In this document: in pieces, positions 1 through 8,943 of the stretch
Layout: the number at the start of each line of letters is the position of its first letter
How positions within the stretch are numbered: position 1 is the first letter of the stretch
Assembly: GCA_902603905.1 (NCBI GenBank)
Contig: CACKWM010000003.1
Location: 32,649-96,648 of the forward strand
Direction of reading: 5' to 3'
DNA: 64,000 nucleotides
DNA from: an uncultured Pelagibacteraceae bacterium
GTDB taxonomy: Bacteria; Pseudomonadota; Alphaproteobacteria; Pelagibacterales; Pelagibacteraceae
Translations under genes and position numbers: made by a program
The notes under the pieces: generated by a model
Databases searched by the model: none
The model's input: only the letters and a program-made list of their open reading frames with translations
Told to the model about the DNA's origin: nothing

Positions 1-1122
1 GCCATGCGAGCTTGGATTAACTAAACCATGGTCAATAACAAACGATGGAAAAAAATGAAATTGAATATTTGCTATTTCACGTGTAGGAGAAGATTTTGCA
101 AACCCTCCAGCTTCTAAATATGATTGTGAGCAAGGACCAGATTTAGATAAAAACCATTGTATTCCAGCAAGAACTTTTGGAATTAATTTAGTATAAGTAT
201 AAAGAGTATCAGAAGTTTTGCATTCTTGCATAATGTATGTCTCTAAATGATCCTGAAGATTTTTTCCAACACCTTTTAAATCATTAACAACATTAATTCC
301 TTTTTCTTTTAAATGATTTGCATTACCAACTCCTGAGAGCATTAATAGTTGTGGAGAATTAATTGAACCACCACTCAATATTAATTCTTTTTCAGCATAA
401 ACTTTTTCTACTTTATTTTTTATTTTTACTTCAATACCGATGGCTTTTTTTCCATCAAAAATAATTTTTTCTACAAATGAATTAGAAAAAATATTTAGAT
501 TTTTTCTATTCTTTACTGGGTTTAAATAATATTTAGCTACACTTGCTCTTTCACCATTATGAATTGTAGTGTCAAACATTCCAAATCCTTCTTGGTATTC
601 CCCATTCATATCTGGGTTAATTTTATGTCCTGCTTCATAAGCTGCTCCCAAAAAAGCATTAAACAAAGGATTGTCATTCTTTGATTGGTCAACTGGAAGC
701 AAACCTAAAGAACCTCTATATTGATTATCCCCACCTGACCATGTTTCAATTTTTTTAAAATAAGGAAGAATTTTTTCATAAGACCAAGACTTTAATCCAA
801 AGTTTTCCCATCTTTCATAATCATTTTTATTACCTCTTACAAAAACCATTCCATTATGAGCTGAACATCCACCTATCATTTTTCCTCTTGGACAAAACAA
901 TCTTCTATTATTTAAATGAGGCTCTGGTTCAGAATAATATTTCCAATTATATTTTGGATCATGCATAGTATAAAGTAAAGCAAGAGGCATTTTAACTTTC
1001 CATATATCACTTGAGCCACCAGCTTCAAAAACAGCAACTTTGTTATTTTGATTTACGGTTAATCTATTTGCAAGGACACATCCTGCAGAACCTGCGCCAA
1101 TAATTATATAATCAAACTTCAT
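1..1122 (-). CDS. GMC-family FAD-dependent oxidoreductase (choline dehydrogenase-like), C-terminus beyond window
   Basis: This is a flavin enzyme of the glucose-methanol-choline family, which oxidises alcohols to aldehydes. Reading from the ATG at 1122, the protein opens with a dinucleotide-binding motif, IIIGAGSAGCVLANRL. It then carries GMC signature 1 (GGCSAHNGMVFVRG, near residue 90) and signature 2 (SGGSINSPQLL, near residue 250). About 374 residues are visible; the family is usually 530-560, so the C-terminal catalytic His/Asn part lies beyond base 1. Its ATG overlaps the stop of the upstream HD gene by 4 bases (ATGA), so the two are probably translationally coupled. The substrate cannot be read from sequence. 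Choline dehydrogenase is the closest familiar relative, but an alcohol made by the neighbouring dioxygenase is equally possible. Confidence 0.85.
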   Translation of the reverse strand, partial: MKFDYIIIGAGSAGCVLANRLTVNQNNKVAVFEAGGSSDIWKVKMPLALLYTMHDPKYNWKYYSEPEPHLNNRRLFCPRGKMIGGCSAHNGMVFVRGNKNDYERWENFGLKSWSYEKILPYFKKIETWSGGDNQYRGSLGLLPVDQSKNDNPLFNAFLGAAYEAGHKINPDMNGEYQEGFGMFDTTIHNGERASVAKYYLNPVKNRKNLNIFSNSFVEKIIFDGKKAIGIEVKIKNKVEKVYAEKELILSGGSINSPQLLMLSGVGNANHLKEKGINVVNDLKGVGKNLQDHLETYIMQECKTSDTLYTYTKLIPKVLAGIQWFLSKSGPCSQSYLEAGGFAKSSPTREIANIQFHFFPSFVIDHGLVNPSSHG

Positions 1123-1655
1123 AACAATTGAGAATTTAGTAAATCTTTATATTCAATTATTGACTTCATTTTAATACCACTTTTTTTTGCAACTTCATCA
1201 AATTTTCTAAGTTTTATTGAGTTTTTAAAATAATCTTTTTTTTCAAATTCTTTACATTGTTTTTTGTTAAGCATACCACCTTGTAATTTTAAACTTATCT
1301 TTGATGCATCAGATAATGAGTTATAATACTTTTTTTCTTTGACGAGGTATCTTTTAGCTAAGACATGATATTTAATAGGATCAACTACTTCCTTTTTAAA
1401 AAATTTTTTTAAATATTCATATCCAATATCTTCGTGTTTTCCGTCAATTTTTTTTTTTACTAATTCATCTGGATCTTCTAAAATAAAATGTCCATAATCA
1501 TGAAGCAAACACGAACATACTAAATTCTTGGGTGATTTTGCTTTTTCAGCAATCATTGCTGATTGTATCATATGTTCTGAAATTGTTAAATTTTCACCAA
1601 TATATAAAGATTTGTTATTTATAAAATTAGAAATAATTTTATCAATTATATTCAT
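1119..1655 (-). CDS. HD-domain protein, PhnZ/TmpB-like mixed-valent diiron oxygenase candidate
   Basis: This small HD-superfamily protein has 178 residues, close to PhnZ in length. It shows Y18, E21, H28, H52-D53, H74, H97, K101, R150 and D153. As I remember the PhnZ structure, its residues are Y24, E27, H34, H58-D59, H80, H104, K108, R158 and D161. Spacings are therefore identical from Y18 through H74 and off by one at H97 and at D153. PhnZ uses a diiron centre and O2 to cleave the C-P bond of 1-hydroxyphosphonates, releasing phosphate. The Tyr/Glu pair before the first His marks the oxygenase branch rather than ordinary HD phosphohydrolases. The gene sits 5 bases after a 2-oxoglutarate dioxygenase gene, the usual partner of PhnZ and TmpB. 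The function is inferred; an HD hydrolase remains possible. Confidence 0.65.
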   Translation of the reverse strand: MNIIDKIISNFINNKSLYIGENLTISEHMIQSAMIAEKAKSPKNLVCSCLLHDYGHFILEDPDELVKKKIDGKHEDIGYEYLKKFFKKEVVDPIKYHVLAKRYLVKEKKYYNSLSDASKISLKLQGGMLNKKQCKEFEKKDYFKNSIKLRKFDEVAKKSGIKMKSIIEYKDLLNSQLL

Positions 1656-1660
1656 TAAGA

Positions 1661-2494
1661 TTAATGTGGCTGATCACCTTCAATTGCAATCCTATCCATT
1701 ATTCTTTCATGACCCAATCCTCTTTCAGGATAAAAATCAGCTATAGCAAAATGAATTACACTTCTATTATCCCATATACACACTGTATTTTCTGTCCAAG
1801 TAAATCTACAAGTTAATTCAAGTCTAGCTTGATGCTCAAAAATTTTTTTTAGAATTTCATCACTTTCTTCTTTATCTAAACCAACAATTCTTTGTGTATA
1901 AGTCCAATTTACAAATAATATTTTTTTTCCAGTTTCTGGGTGAGTTCGAACAATTGGATGTTCATTAGAATATTCATCATAGTTTTTTTTTCCATTGCCT
2001 TCCATTTTTTTATAATTATCTATGAAAAATTCTGCTCCTAATGAACTATGAACAGCTTTTTTATCTTTTATTTTTTTTTTAATTTTTTCATCTAAAGTTT
2101 CCCAAGCAAGTTCCATATTTGAAAAACATGTATCACCTCCAACTGGAGGAATTTTTATTGATTTTATTATTACCGCTTTTGTTGGTTTAATATTGTAACT
2201 AACATCACTATGCCAGTTTTCGCCCCACTGATTTTTTTCATCTTCAGCTTTAATAATTCTTACAATTTCTGGAAATTTATCTAATCCTTTTACATAAGCG
2301 TGAGTTTCTAGAGGGCCAAATTTTTCAGCCAAAGCCAAGTGCTGTTCTTCTGTAATTTTTTGATCTCTAAAAAAAATTACTTTATGTTCAAGCAATAATT
2401 CGTTAATTTTATAAAAGTTTTTATCGGATGTGTCTTTAAGATCTATGCCTTTAATCTCAGCTCCAAGCGCTCCGGATAAAAGTTTTACTTCCAT
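1661..2494 (-). CDS. TauD/TfdA-family 2-oxoglutarate-dependent dioxygenase
   Basis: This is a non-haem Fe(II) enzyme of 277 residues, the usual TauD length. The iron ligands are H95 and D97 (WHSDVSY) and H248 (RSVIHFA). T122 in GGDT and arginines 264 and 268 after the last His match the places where TauD binds 2-oxoglutarate and an anionic substrate. Such enzymes hydroxylate carbon next to a sulfonate, phosphonate or carboxylate. It is the first gene of a dioxygenase, HD and GMC set on the minus strand, 57 bases after formate dehydrogenase. TauD itself makes sulfite from taurine. Beside a PhnZ-like partner, hydroxylation of a phosphonate is the more interesting reading. The substrate is unproven. 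Confidence 0.85.
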   Translation of the reverse strand: MEVKLLSGALGAEIKGIDLKDTSDKNFYKINELLLEHKVIFFRDQKITEEQHLALAEKFGPLETHAYVKGLDKFPEIVRIIKAEDEKNQWGENWHSDVSYNIKPTKAVIIKSIKIPPVGGDTCFSNMELAWETLDEKIKKKIKDKKAVHSSLGAEFFIDNYKKMEGNGKKNYDEYSNEHPIVRTHPETGKKILFVNWTYTQRIVGLDKEESDEILKKIFEHQARLELTCRFTWTENTVCIWDNRSVIHFAIADFYPERGLGHERIMDRIAIEGDQPH

Positions 2495-2551
2495 GATAAT
2501 AATTTATATCTAGAAACTAAATTTGTCACTATATATAAGTGGAAAATGAGC

Positions 2552-5320
2552 TTAAACTACTTGAGCTTGATCTTTTTCTGCAACAACTTCTGTTTTAAAT
2601 TTATTAGAAATTTTTTGCACTTCTACTGAAGAAACTTTATATTCTGCACACATAGTTTCTTCATCTTTGCCATGTCCAGTAACCATATTAACCATATGTT
2701 CTGGAAAGTGGAATGTAGTAAATACGATGCCTTCTTTTACTCTATCTGTTACCTGAACTTTTAAAGAAACTTCTCCTCTCCCAGAATAAAGCCTTGCAAC
2801 ATCACCTGTGTTTAACTCTCTAAATTTTGCATCTTTTGGATGAATTTCCAGAATGTCTTCATCTACAATTGCAAGATTATTAGTTCTTCTTGTCATAGTT
2901 GCTGCATTGTAGTGTTGCAAAACTCTACTTGTAGTTAAGATTAGCGGAAAATCTTTTTTATTTTTTTCTATTTCACTACTTTCTTTCCAGTCAAAATATT
3001 TAATTCTACCTTTTCCTAATTTAAATTCTTTTTCATGTAAAATTTTTGTATCCGTTCCATCTTCTTTCACTGGCCATTGAAGTCCTAGTTTTCCAAGTCT
3101 TTCTCGAGTTATACCTTTGAAGAAAGGAACCACATCTGCAATTTCAGCTAATACCTCATCAGCATCATATGATTTTTGATTATATCCGAGTTTTTGCATC
3201 ATTTCTGTAACTATAAGACCATCTGGTTTTGTTCCTGGAAGAGGTTCAGCAGCTTTATTAACTCTCTGAACTCTTCTTTCTGTATTTGTGAAAGTTCCAT
3301 CTTTTTCTAAGAAAGTTGTTCCAGGCAAAACAACATCGGCATGTTTTGCAGTTTCGCTCATAAATATTTCTTGAACCACTAATAAGTCTAACGCATTCAT
3401 CGCTTTAGCAACATGAGCGCTATTAGGATCTGTTTGAACAACGTCTTCACCAATAATCCACAATGCTTTTACTTCTCTATTTATTGCTGCATCAAAAATT
3501 TGTGGAATTTTTAATCCAGCTTTAGTTGGATGAACAACGCCATATTTTTCAGTATAAAAGTCTTGAATTTTTTTATCAGCAACTGGAAAATATCCAGCAC
3601 CTTGATGCGGTTGACAACCCATATCTGCTGCGCCTTGAACGTTATTTTGACCTCTTAAAGGATTGACTCCAACACCTCGTCTTCCAATATTTCCTGTTAT
3701 CATTGCAAGGTCAGCAATTAACATTACTGTTTTTGATCCTTGTTCCTGTTCAGTAACTCCTAGACCATGAAACTCCATTGAATTTTTTGCTGTTGCATAA
3801 GCAATAGCAGCCTCTTTTACTTGCTGTTTTTCAACTCCTGCAACTTTAGCTAATTGATCAATGTCTAGTTTTTCAATTTTTTTAATGAAATCTTCGAAAC
3901 CTTCTGTTCTGCTTAAAATAAAATCTTCTTTATACAATTTAGATTTCACAATGAAATATAGCATCATGTTTAGAACAGCTACATTTGTTCCAGGTCTTAA
4001 TCTAATATGATAATCTGCTAACTTTGCTACTTCAGTTGTAATTGGATCCAACACAATCAGCTTTTTACCTTTCATTACTTGTTGTTTAATTTTTGCACCA
4101 GTTACAGGGTGGGCATTTGTTGGATTTGCTCCAATAACCAAGAAAAGATCCGCATGATAAATATCTTCTGTTGAATTAGTTGCTGCTCCTGTTCCAAATG
4201 TTTGTTGCATACCCCAAGCTGTTGGTGAATGACAAATTCTTGCACAACAATCAATATTGTTTGTTCCAATTGTTGCTCTAATCATTTTTTGAAAAACATA
4301 GTTTTCTTCATTAGTACATCTCGCAGAAGAAATACCTGCAACTGCATCAGGTCCACTTTCTTTTGTAATTTTTTCTAACTTATTTTTTATATAACCATAC
4401 GCTTCATCCCATGATGCTTTTTCAAATTTTCCATTTCTTTTAATTAATGGAGATCTTAACCTGTCTTTATGATCATAAAACCCAAACGCGTATCTACCTT
4501 TTAAACATGTATGTCCCGCATTAACCTCGGTCTCTTTAGGAGTATCAATCGAAACTACTTTACCATTTTTTACTGAAGCTTCTAAATTACAACCAACACC
4601 ACAATACGAACATGTAGTTCTAACTTTTTTATCGTAGTCAGCAGATTTTGATGCAAACACATCTGAAATGGCATCTGTTGGACAAGTGTGGGCACATGCA
4701 CCGCATGATACACATGAAGAATCTCCAAACAACATGTCGTTATCAGTTGTAATTTTTGATTCAAATCCTCTACCGCTCATAGTCAATACAAATGAACCTT
4801 GGATTTCATCACAAGCTCTAACACAACGTCCACAATTTATACAATTATCTAAGTTCATTCTCATGTAAGCATGAGATGTATCTTTAGGAATTCCTTTGTG
4901 TTGTTTCGGATTATTATATCGATGTTCAGATATCCCTAAATCATTAGCAACATCTTGAAGTTCACAGTTTTTATCAACTTCACATGTACTGCAATTCATT
5001 GGATGGTCAGTTAAAACTAATTCTACAATATTTTTTCTAAGTGAGTGTAAATCCTCGTTATTAGTAAAAATATGTTGATTTTCTCCAACCGGAGTATGAC
5101 AAGAGGCAACCACTTTTGTTGGACCATCTTTTTTTAAAGCAACTTCAACAGAACAAACTCTACACGCACCATAAGGGTCTAGATTAGGGTCATCACATAA
5201 AGTTGGAATTTTTTTTTCTCCAACGTAACTTCTTACAAATTTTAATATTGATGTATGATTAGAGCCAATTTCATATGGCTTCCCATCTATATATGCAATT
5301 TTTCTTTTTTCAGAGCTCAT
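2552..5320 (-). CDS. fdsA: NAD-dependent formate dehydrogenase, catalytic alpha subunit
   Basis: This 922-residue molybdopterin enzyme oxidises formate to CO2 in the cytoplasm. The N-terminal part carries a [2Fe-2S] ferredoxin domain (C42, C53, C56, C74), then a NuoG-like His/Cys cluster around 106-119. Two ferredoxin clusters follow at 160-170 (CINCGRCVRAC) and 203-213 (CVSCGACAHTC). The MopB domain starts with CSYCGVGC at 237-244. The catalytic position is cysteine, C363 followed by H364 in ARICHSPT, so no selenocysteine is needed. The C-terminal molydopterin-dinucleotide-binding domain ends near 900. The start overlaps the fdsB stop by one base. This layout matches soluble Rhodobacter/Cupriavidus-type FDH. 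SAR11 is known to oxidise C1 compounds for energy, which fits. Confidence 0.95.
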   Translation of the reverse strand: MSSEKRKIAYIDGKPYEIGSNHTSILKFVRSYVGEKKIPTLCDDPNLDPYGACRVCSVEVALKKDGPTKVVASCHTPVGENQHIFTNNEDLHSLRKNIVELVLTDHPMNCSTCEVDKNCELQDVANDLGISEHRYNNPKQHKGIPKDTSHAYMRMNLDNCINCGRCVRACDEIQGSFVLTMSGRGFESKITTDNDMLFGDSSCVSCGACAHTCPTDAISDVFASKSADYDKKVRTTCSYCGVGCNLEASVKNGKVVSIDTPKETEVNAGHTCLKGRYAFGFYDHKDRLRSPLIKRNGKFEKASWDEAYGYIKNKLEKITKESGPDAVAGISSARCTNEENYVFQKMIRATIGTNNIDCCARICHSPTAWGMQQTFGTGAATNSTEDIYHADLFLVIGANPTNAHPVTGAKIKQQVMKGKKLIVLDPITTEVAKLADYHIRLRPGTNVAVLNMMLYFIVKSKLYKEDFILSRTEGFEDFIKKIEKLDIDQLAKVAGVEKQQVKEAAIAYATAKNSMEFHGLGVTEQEQGSKTVMLIADLAMITGNIGRRGVGVNPLRGQNNVQGAADMGCQPHQGAGYFPVADKKIQDFYTEKYGVVHPTKAGLKIPQIFDAAINREVKALWIIGEDVVQTDPNSAHVAKAMNALDLLVVQEIFMSETAKHADVVLPGTTFLEKDGTFTNTERRVQRVNKAAEPLPGTKPDGLIVTEMMQKLGYNQKSYDADEVLAEIADVVPFFKGITRERLGKLGLQWPVKEDGTDTKILHEKEFKLGKGRIKYFDWKESSEIEKNKKDFPLILTTSRVLQHYNAATMTRRTNNLAIVDEDILEIHPKDAKFRELNTGDVARLYSGRGEVSLKVQVTDRVKEGIVFTTFHFPEHMVNMVTGHGKDEETMCAEYKVSSVEVQKISNKFKTEVVAEKDQAQVV

Positions 5321-6978
5321 TAGTTTTCCTGAACTATATCATTTTTCATTTCATCACTAAAATACTTTAAAATATTCATTATTGGAACAGGTATTGCGCC
5401 ACATAGAGCGCATAAAGACCCTTTTTTCATTGTAATAAGTAATTCATTAAGTAGTTTTAGAGGAATTTTTTTGGATTTATTTATTGCCTGGTCAAACATT
5501 TCTTTTCCTCTATACGAGCCGAGTCTTCCTGGAAAACATTTTCCACATGATTCTTCTGCTGAAAATTCAAACAAATGATGAATATACTCAACCATACTAA
5601 AATCTTTTGGAATACTTACTATACTTGCGTGACCTAACATAAATCCGGCAGCAGTAAATTCTTGAAAATCTAAATTTAACTTTTCCACTTCTTTTATAGG
5701 AACAACACCACCTAGTGGACCACCAATTTGTAAAGCCTTTATAGGTTCTTTAAACCCTCCACCAATTTCATTTATAATTTTTTTCATTGGTGTACACATG
5801 TCAACTTCATAAACACCTGGATTATTAAAAAAACTGTCACAACATACTAGTTTAGTTCCTGCAGATTTTTTATTACCTATAGAAGAAAATTTTTCAGATC
5901 CATTTATAAGTATGCCTGTAGCAGCTGCAAGAGTTTCAACATTGTTTACTACTGTTGGTTTTTTATATAAACCTTCGGTTACAGGAAACGGAGGTCTCAC
6001 ATCTACCTCTGCTCTTCTTCCTTCGATTGAAGCGATTAAAGCTGTTTCTTCTCCACAAATATATGCGCCTTGTCCAATACAAATATTTAAATCAAATGAA
6101 AAATTTGTTCCTAAAATATTTTCACCCAAAAGTTTTGAAGATTTTAATGCGTTTATAGATCCATTTATAGCTTCAATTGATTTTGGATACTCTCCTCTAA
6201 TATATAAGACGCCCTCATTACTTCCGATTACGTAACCACAAATAATCATCCCAAATAAAACTTTTAAGGGTTGGTCTTCTAATAAATATCTATCAGAAAA
6301 AGCTCCAGAGTCTCCTTCATCAGCATTGCAAATCACATATTTTTTTTTTGATTTTTCTTTACTACAAAAATCCCACTTTAATCCAGTAGGAAATCCAGCT
6401 CCACCTCTACCGGAAAGATTAGAGTCCAAAAGAGATTTAATTATTTCTTTTTTGTCTAGGTTAATGGATTTTTGTAATAAGGTTTTGAATTGGTCTAAAT
6501 TTAATAGATTTTTATCCATTAAGAAGCTTGTTGAAGCAAAACTTTTTGAAAAAAACTTTTGTTGTTTAATATCCTCACCTTTAATTATTTGATCAATATT
6601 ATTAATATCATTTCCAGCATAATTTTCTCCATTGTAGTGAAAAGCATGATTTTCATAACAATGTCCCAAGCAAAACATTTCACCAATTTTATCATCACCT
6701 AGTTTTTCTTTTAATTTTTTCTTTAAAGAGTCTTGAGTGCCAGCACACATGCAAGCGCTGCCATTACAAACAAAAGCTTTTTTTTCTCTATGCGATGGTC
6801 TTAAGAATTCATAAAAACTTTCTGCTCCATGGATGGTTGAAACACCCATATTGTATTCATTAGCAATCTCTTTAATACCTTTATCATCAGTAGAGTTTAG
6901 TGATCGGTCAGAAATTTTTTGAAATAAATTATTTTTTAATCCAATTTTTCCAGACAAGTTACTAATATTTTTTGACAC
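5320..6978 (-). CDS. fdsB: Formate dehydrogenase NADH-forming subunit, FdsG-FdsB (NuoE-NuoF-like) fusion
   Basis: This 552-residue protein passes electrons from the formate dehydrogenase alpha subunit to NAD+. The first ~140 residues form a thioredoxin-like [2Fe-2S] domain of NuoE/FdsG type, with ligands C71, C76, C103 and C107. The rest is NuoF-like. It has an FMN/NADH loop (GRGGAGFPTG), a second nucleotide segment (GAYICGEETALIASIEGR) and a C-terminal [4Fe-4S] motif (ESCGKCFPGR, then LCALCGA). In many bacteria FdsG and FdsB are separate; here they are fused, as in HoxF-type diaphorases. The start codon is GTG at 6978, supported by an AAGGG Shine-Dalgarno six bases upstream. Confidence 0.93.
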   Translation of the reverse strand: MSKNISNLSGKIGLKNNLFQKISDRSLNSTDDKGIKEIANEYNMGVSTIHGAESFYEFLRPSHREKKAFVCNGSACMCAGTQDSLKKKLKEKLGDDKIGEMFCLGHCYENHAFHYNGENYAGNDINNIDQIIKGEDIKQQKFFSKSFASTSFLMDKNLLNLDQFKTLLQKSINLDKKEIIKSLLDSNLSGRGGAGFPTGLKWDFCSKEKSKKKYVICNADEGDSGAFSDRYLLEDQPLKVLFGMIICGYVIGSNEGVLYIRGEYPKSIEAINGSINALKSSKLLGENILGTNFSFDLNICIGQGAYICGEETALIASIEGRRAEVDVRPPFPVTEGLYKKPTVVNNVETLAAATGILINGSEKFSSIGNKKSAGTKLVCCDSFFNNPGVYEVDMCTPMKKIINEIGGGFKEPIKALQIGGPLGGVVPIKEVEKLNLDFQEFTAAGFMLGHASIVSIPKDFSMVEYIHHLFEFSAEESCGKCFPGRLGSYRGKEMFDQAINKSKKIPLKLLNELLITMKKGSLCALCGAIPVPIMNILKYFSDEMKNDIVQEN

Positions 6979-6998
6979 AATTTACCCTTTTTAAATTT

Positions 6999-7841
6999 TT
7001 AGCTTTTTATTATAATTCTTTCTTTATTACTATAAATATTAAAACTATCTTGCTTCACAAAACCAACTAATGTCATATCAAATTTATTAGCTAAATCTAT
7101 AGCGAGACTTGTTGGCGCACCCACACCAATTAAAACTCCTATATTTGACATTAAAGCTTTTTGTACTAATTCAAAATTTAGCCTACCTGAGCATGTTAGG
7201 AATTGATTAGAAGGTTTTAGTAATTTTTTTTCAAGAGCATATCCAATTAATTTATCTAGTGCATTATGCCTTCCAACATCCTCCTTTATTGCAACAACAT
7301 CTCCATTATCTGAAAATAAACCACTAGCATGAATTCCACCTGTTTTAGAAAATTCTGATTGATTTTCACGGAGTGTAATAGGAGATTTCATTATTATTTT
7401 ATGAGATATTTTAGGAAGAGATTTTAAAATTTTATCTTTTTTAATAATCTCTAAAGAGTCTAAGGAAGTTTTACCACATACACCGCAGGAAGAATTAGTT
7501 AAAAAATTTCTTTTAATTTTGTCTATATCAACATTTTCTGAATTATTAATTGTAGCAATAATTTTATTTTTTAAACTATATTGACCAACATTTTCTCCAA
7601 CACTTTCAATTTTGTCTATATATTCAATTTTTTCGATAATGCGTTCATTGAAAAGAAATCCTCTAACTAAATCTTCATCATTACCGGGAGTTCTCATTGT
7701 AATAGAAATAATATTTTCATTCCAAATCTCTTTATTTTTAAATTTAATAGTAATTTCAAGAGGTTCCTCAATTGAGATTAAGTCATCAATATTTTTTGCA
7801 TTATTAGATTTATATTTTAAAACTTTATACTTAGAATTCAT
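6999..7841 (-). CDS. fdhD: FdhD, sulfurtransferase for formate dehydrogenase activation
   Basis: FdhD carries sulfur from a cysteine desulfurase to the molybdenum cofactor, which formate dehydrogenases need for activity. The 280-residue protein has the family CxxC motif in SSCGVCGKTS near residue 120. It also has the conserved GGIHASGLF and EDVGRHNALDKLIG segments and the CSGRLNFELVQKA motif towards the C-terminus. The family is usually 260-280 residues, so it is complete. It lies 20 bases upstream of fdsB on the same strand and is presumably co-transcribed. Function follows from family and context. Confidence 0.95.
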   Translation of the reverse strand: MNSKYKVLKYKSNNAKNIDDLISIEEPLEITIKFKNKEIWNENIISITMRTPGNDEDLVRGFLFNERIIEKIEYIDKIESVGENVGQYSLKNKIIATINNSENVDIDKIKRNFLTNSSCGVCGKTSLDSLEIIKKDKILKSLPKISHKIIMKSPITLRENQSEFSKTGGIHASGLFSDNGDVVAIKEDVGRHNALDKLIGYALEKKLLKPSNQFLTCSGRLNFELVQKALMSNIGVLIGVGAPTSLAIDLANKFDMTLVGFVKQDSFNIYSNKERIIIKS

Positions 7842-7871
7842 AAAAATATTTTATTTTAATGTGTACTTTTG

Positions 7872-8276
7872 TCATAATTTAAACTTTAAAGCTTTAGATA
7901 TAGTTTTAAAAGGCAAAAGCAAACATTCCTTTCTTGATATATTTTTTTTATTAAGAATTTTTTTAAATTCCTCCCATTCTTTATTAATTTTAATTTCTGT
8001 ATTTTCAAAAAAACTTTCAACAGAAGTAAACAAACTTATAATTTGATCTATTTTTTTATTTTTGATTTTACTTGAAAGCATACTTACAGAGGCTTGACAG
8101 TATACGCATGATTTACATTGATATCCTATGTCTTCAATTAGATCATTTTTAACTAGCAAACTAATCTCCATTTCATCACCACATATGGGGTTTTTATTTT
8201 TTGATGAATGAGTATGATTTTTAACTACTTTATGGTTTTCTGTGTTTGAAGCAATTTCTAAAATTTTTAAATCCAT
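7872..8276 (-). CDS. IscU/SufU-like iron-sulfur scaffold protein
   Basis: This 134-residue protein resembles the scaffold on which Fe-S clusters are built. The first ligand motif is NPICGDEME, with C32 and D34. The second segment is GYQCKSCVYCQASVSML with C54, C57 and C60, where SufU proteins usually read GxGCxIS. The third ligand motif is RKECLLLPF with C119. All three scaffold cysteine positions are therefore present, plus two extra cysteines around the second. It is 30 bases upstream of fdhD in the formate dehydrogenase operon and far from the suf genes at 61 kb. It may serve the many clusters of FdsA and FdsB. That dedicated role is inference. Confidence 0.75.
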   Translation of the reverse strand: MDLKILEIASNTENHKVVKNHTHSSKNKNPICGDEMEISLLVKNDLIEDIGYQCKSCVYCQASVSMLSSKIKNKKIDQIISLFTSVESFFENTEIKINKEWEEFKKILNKKNISRKECLLLPFKTISKALKFKL

Positions 8277-8319
8277 TATAATTCTTTAATTAAAAGATTA
8301 ATGTTTTATATTTTGTTTT

Positions 8320-8943
8320 ATGAATGATTACAATATTTTAGCTGTTGTACTAGCTGGAGGCAAATCAAAAAGATTTGGAGAAGATAAAAATCAAGCAAAA
8401 CTTGGCAACCTAACTTTGCTTGAACATGTATTAGCAAAAGTTACTAAAAAATTTAAAAAAACATTAATTATTTCAAATCAAAATTTAAATATAAAAAAAT
8501 TAAACTCAATAACAATAGTTCCAGATTGCATTCAAGGAAACCTTGGACCATTAGTTGGTGTATTGACTGCAATGAAATGGATTAAAAAAAATAATGAAGA
8601 ATTTCAATGGATCGCAACTTTTCCATGCGATACTCCATTTTTTGATACATCAATTATTGAACAATACAAAAGCAAAATAAACCAAAGTGAAAGTTTATTA
8701 TATTTTGTAAAATCAAATGAAAAAAGACATAATATATTCGGGTTATGGTCTACTAAATTAATAGATACATTAGAAAAAGATTTAGTAGATAATAACTATA
8801 GAAAAGTAGAGAGATGGGCAGACAAAATTGGTGTTAAAATAATTAATATTAAAAATGATAAATTTAATAGTTTTTTTAATATAAATACAAAAACTGACCT
8901 TGAAGAAGCTAATAAATTATTAAAAGAATATAAAAATGATTAG
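8320..8943 (+). CDS. mobA: Molybdenum cofactor guanylyltransferase MobA
   Basis: MobA attaches GMP to molybdopterin, giving the dinucleotide cofactor used by formate dehydrogenase. The 207-residue protein starts with the nucleotide-binding signature VVLAGGKSKRFGEDK and has the metal-binding stretch ATFPCDTPF near residue 103. The ending, INTKTDLEEA, is typical of the family. The gene diverges from the scaffold/fdhD/fds genes across a 43-base gap and overlaps moeA by 8 bases. Formate dehydrogenase, its activation genes and its cofactor genes thus form one divergent cluster. Confidence 0.93.
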   Translation: MNDYNILAVVLAGGKSKRFGEDKNQAKLGNLTLLEHVLAKVTKKFKKTLIISNQNLNIKKLNSITIVPDCIQGNLGPLVGVLTAMKWIKKNNEEFQWIATFPCDTPFFDTSIIEQYKSKINQSESLLYFVKSNEKRHNIFGLWSTKLIDTLEKDLVDNNYRKVERWADKIGVKIINIKNDKFNSFFNINTKTDLEEANKLLKEYKND

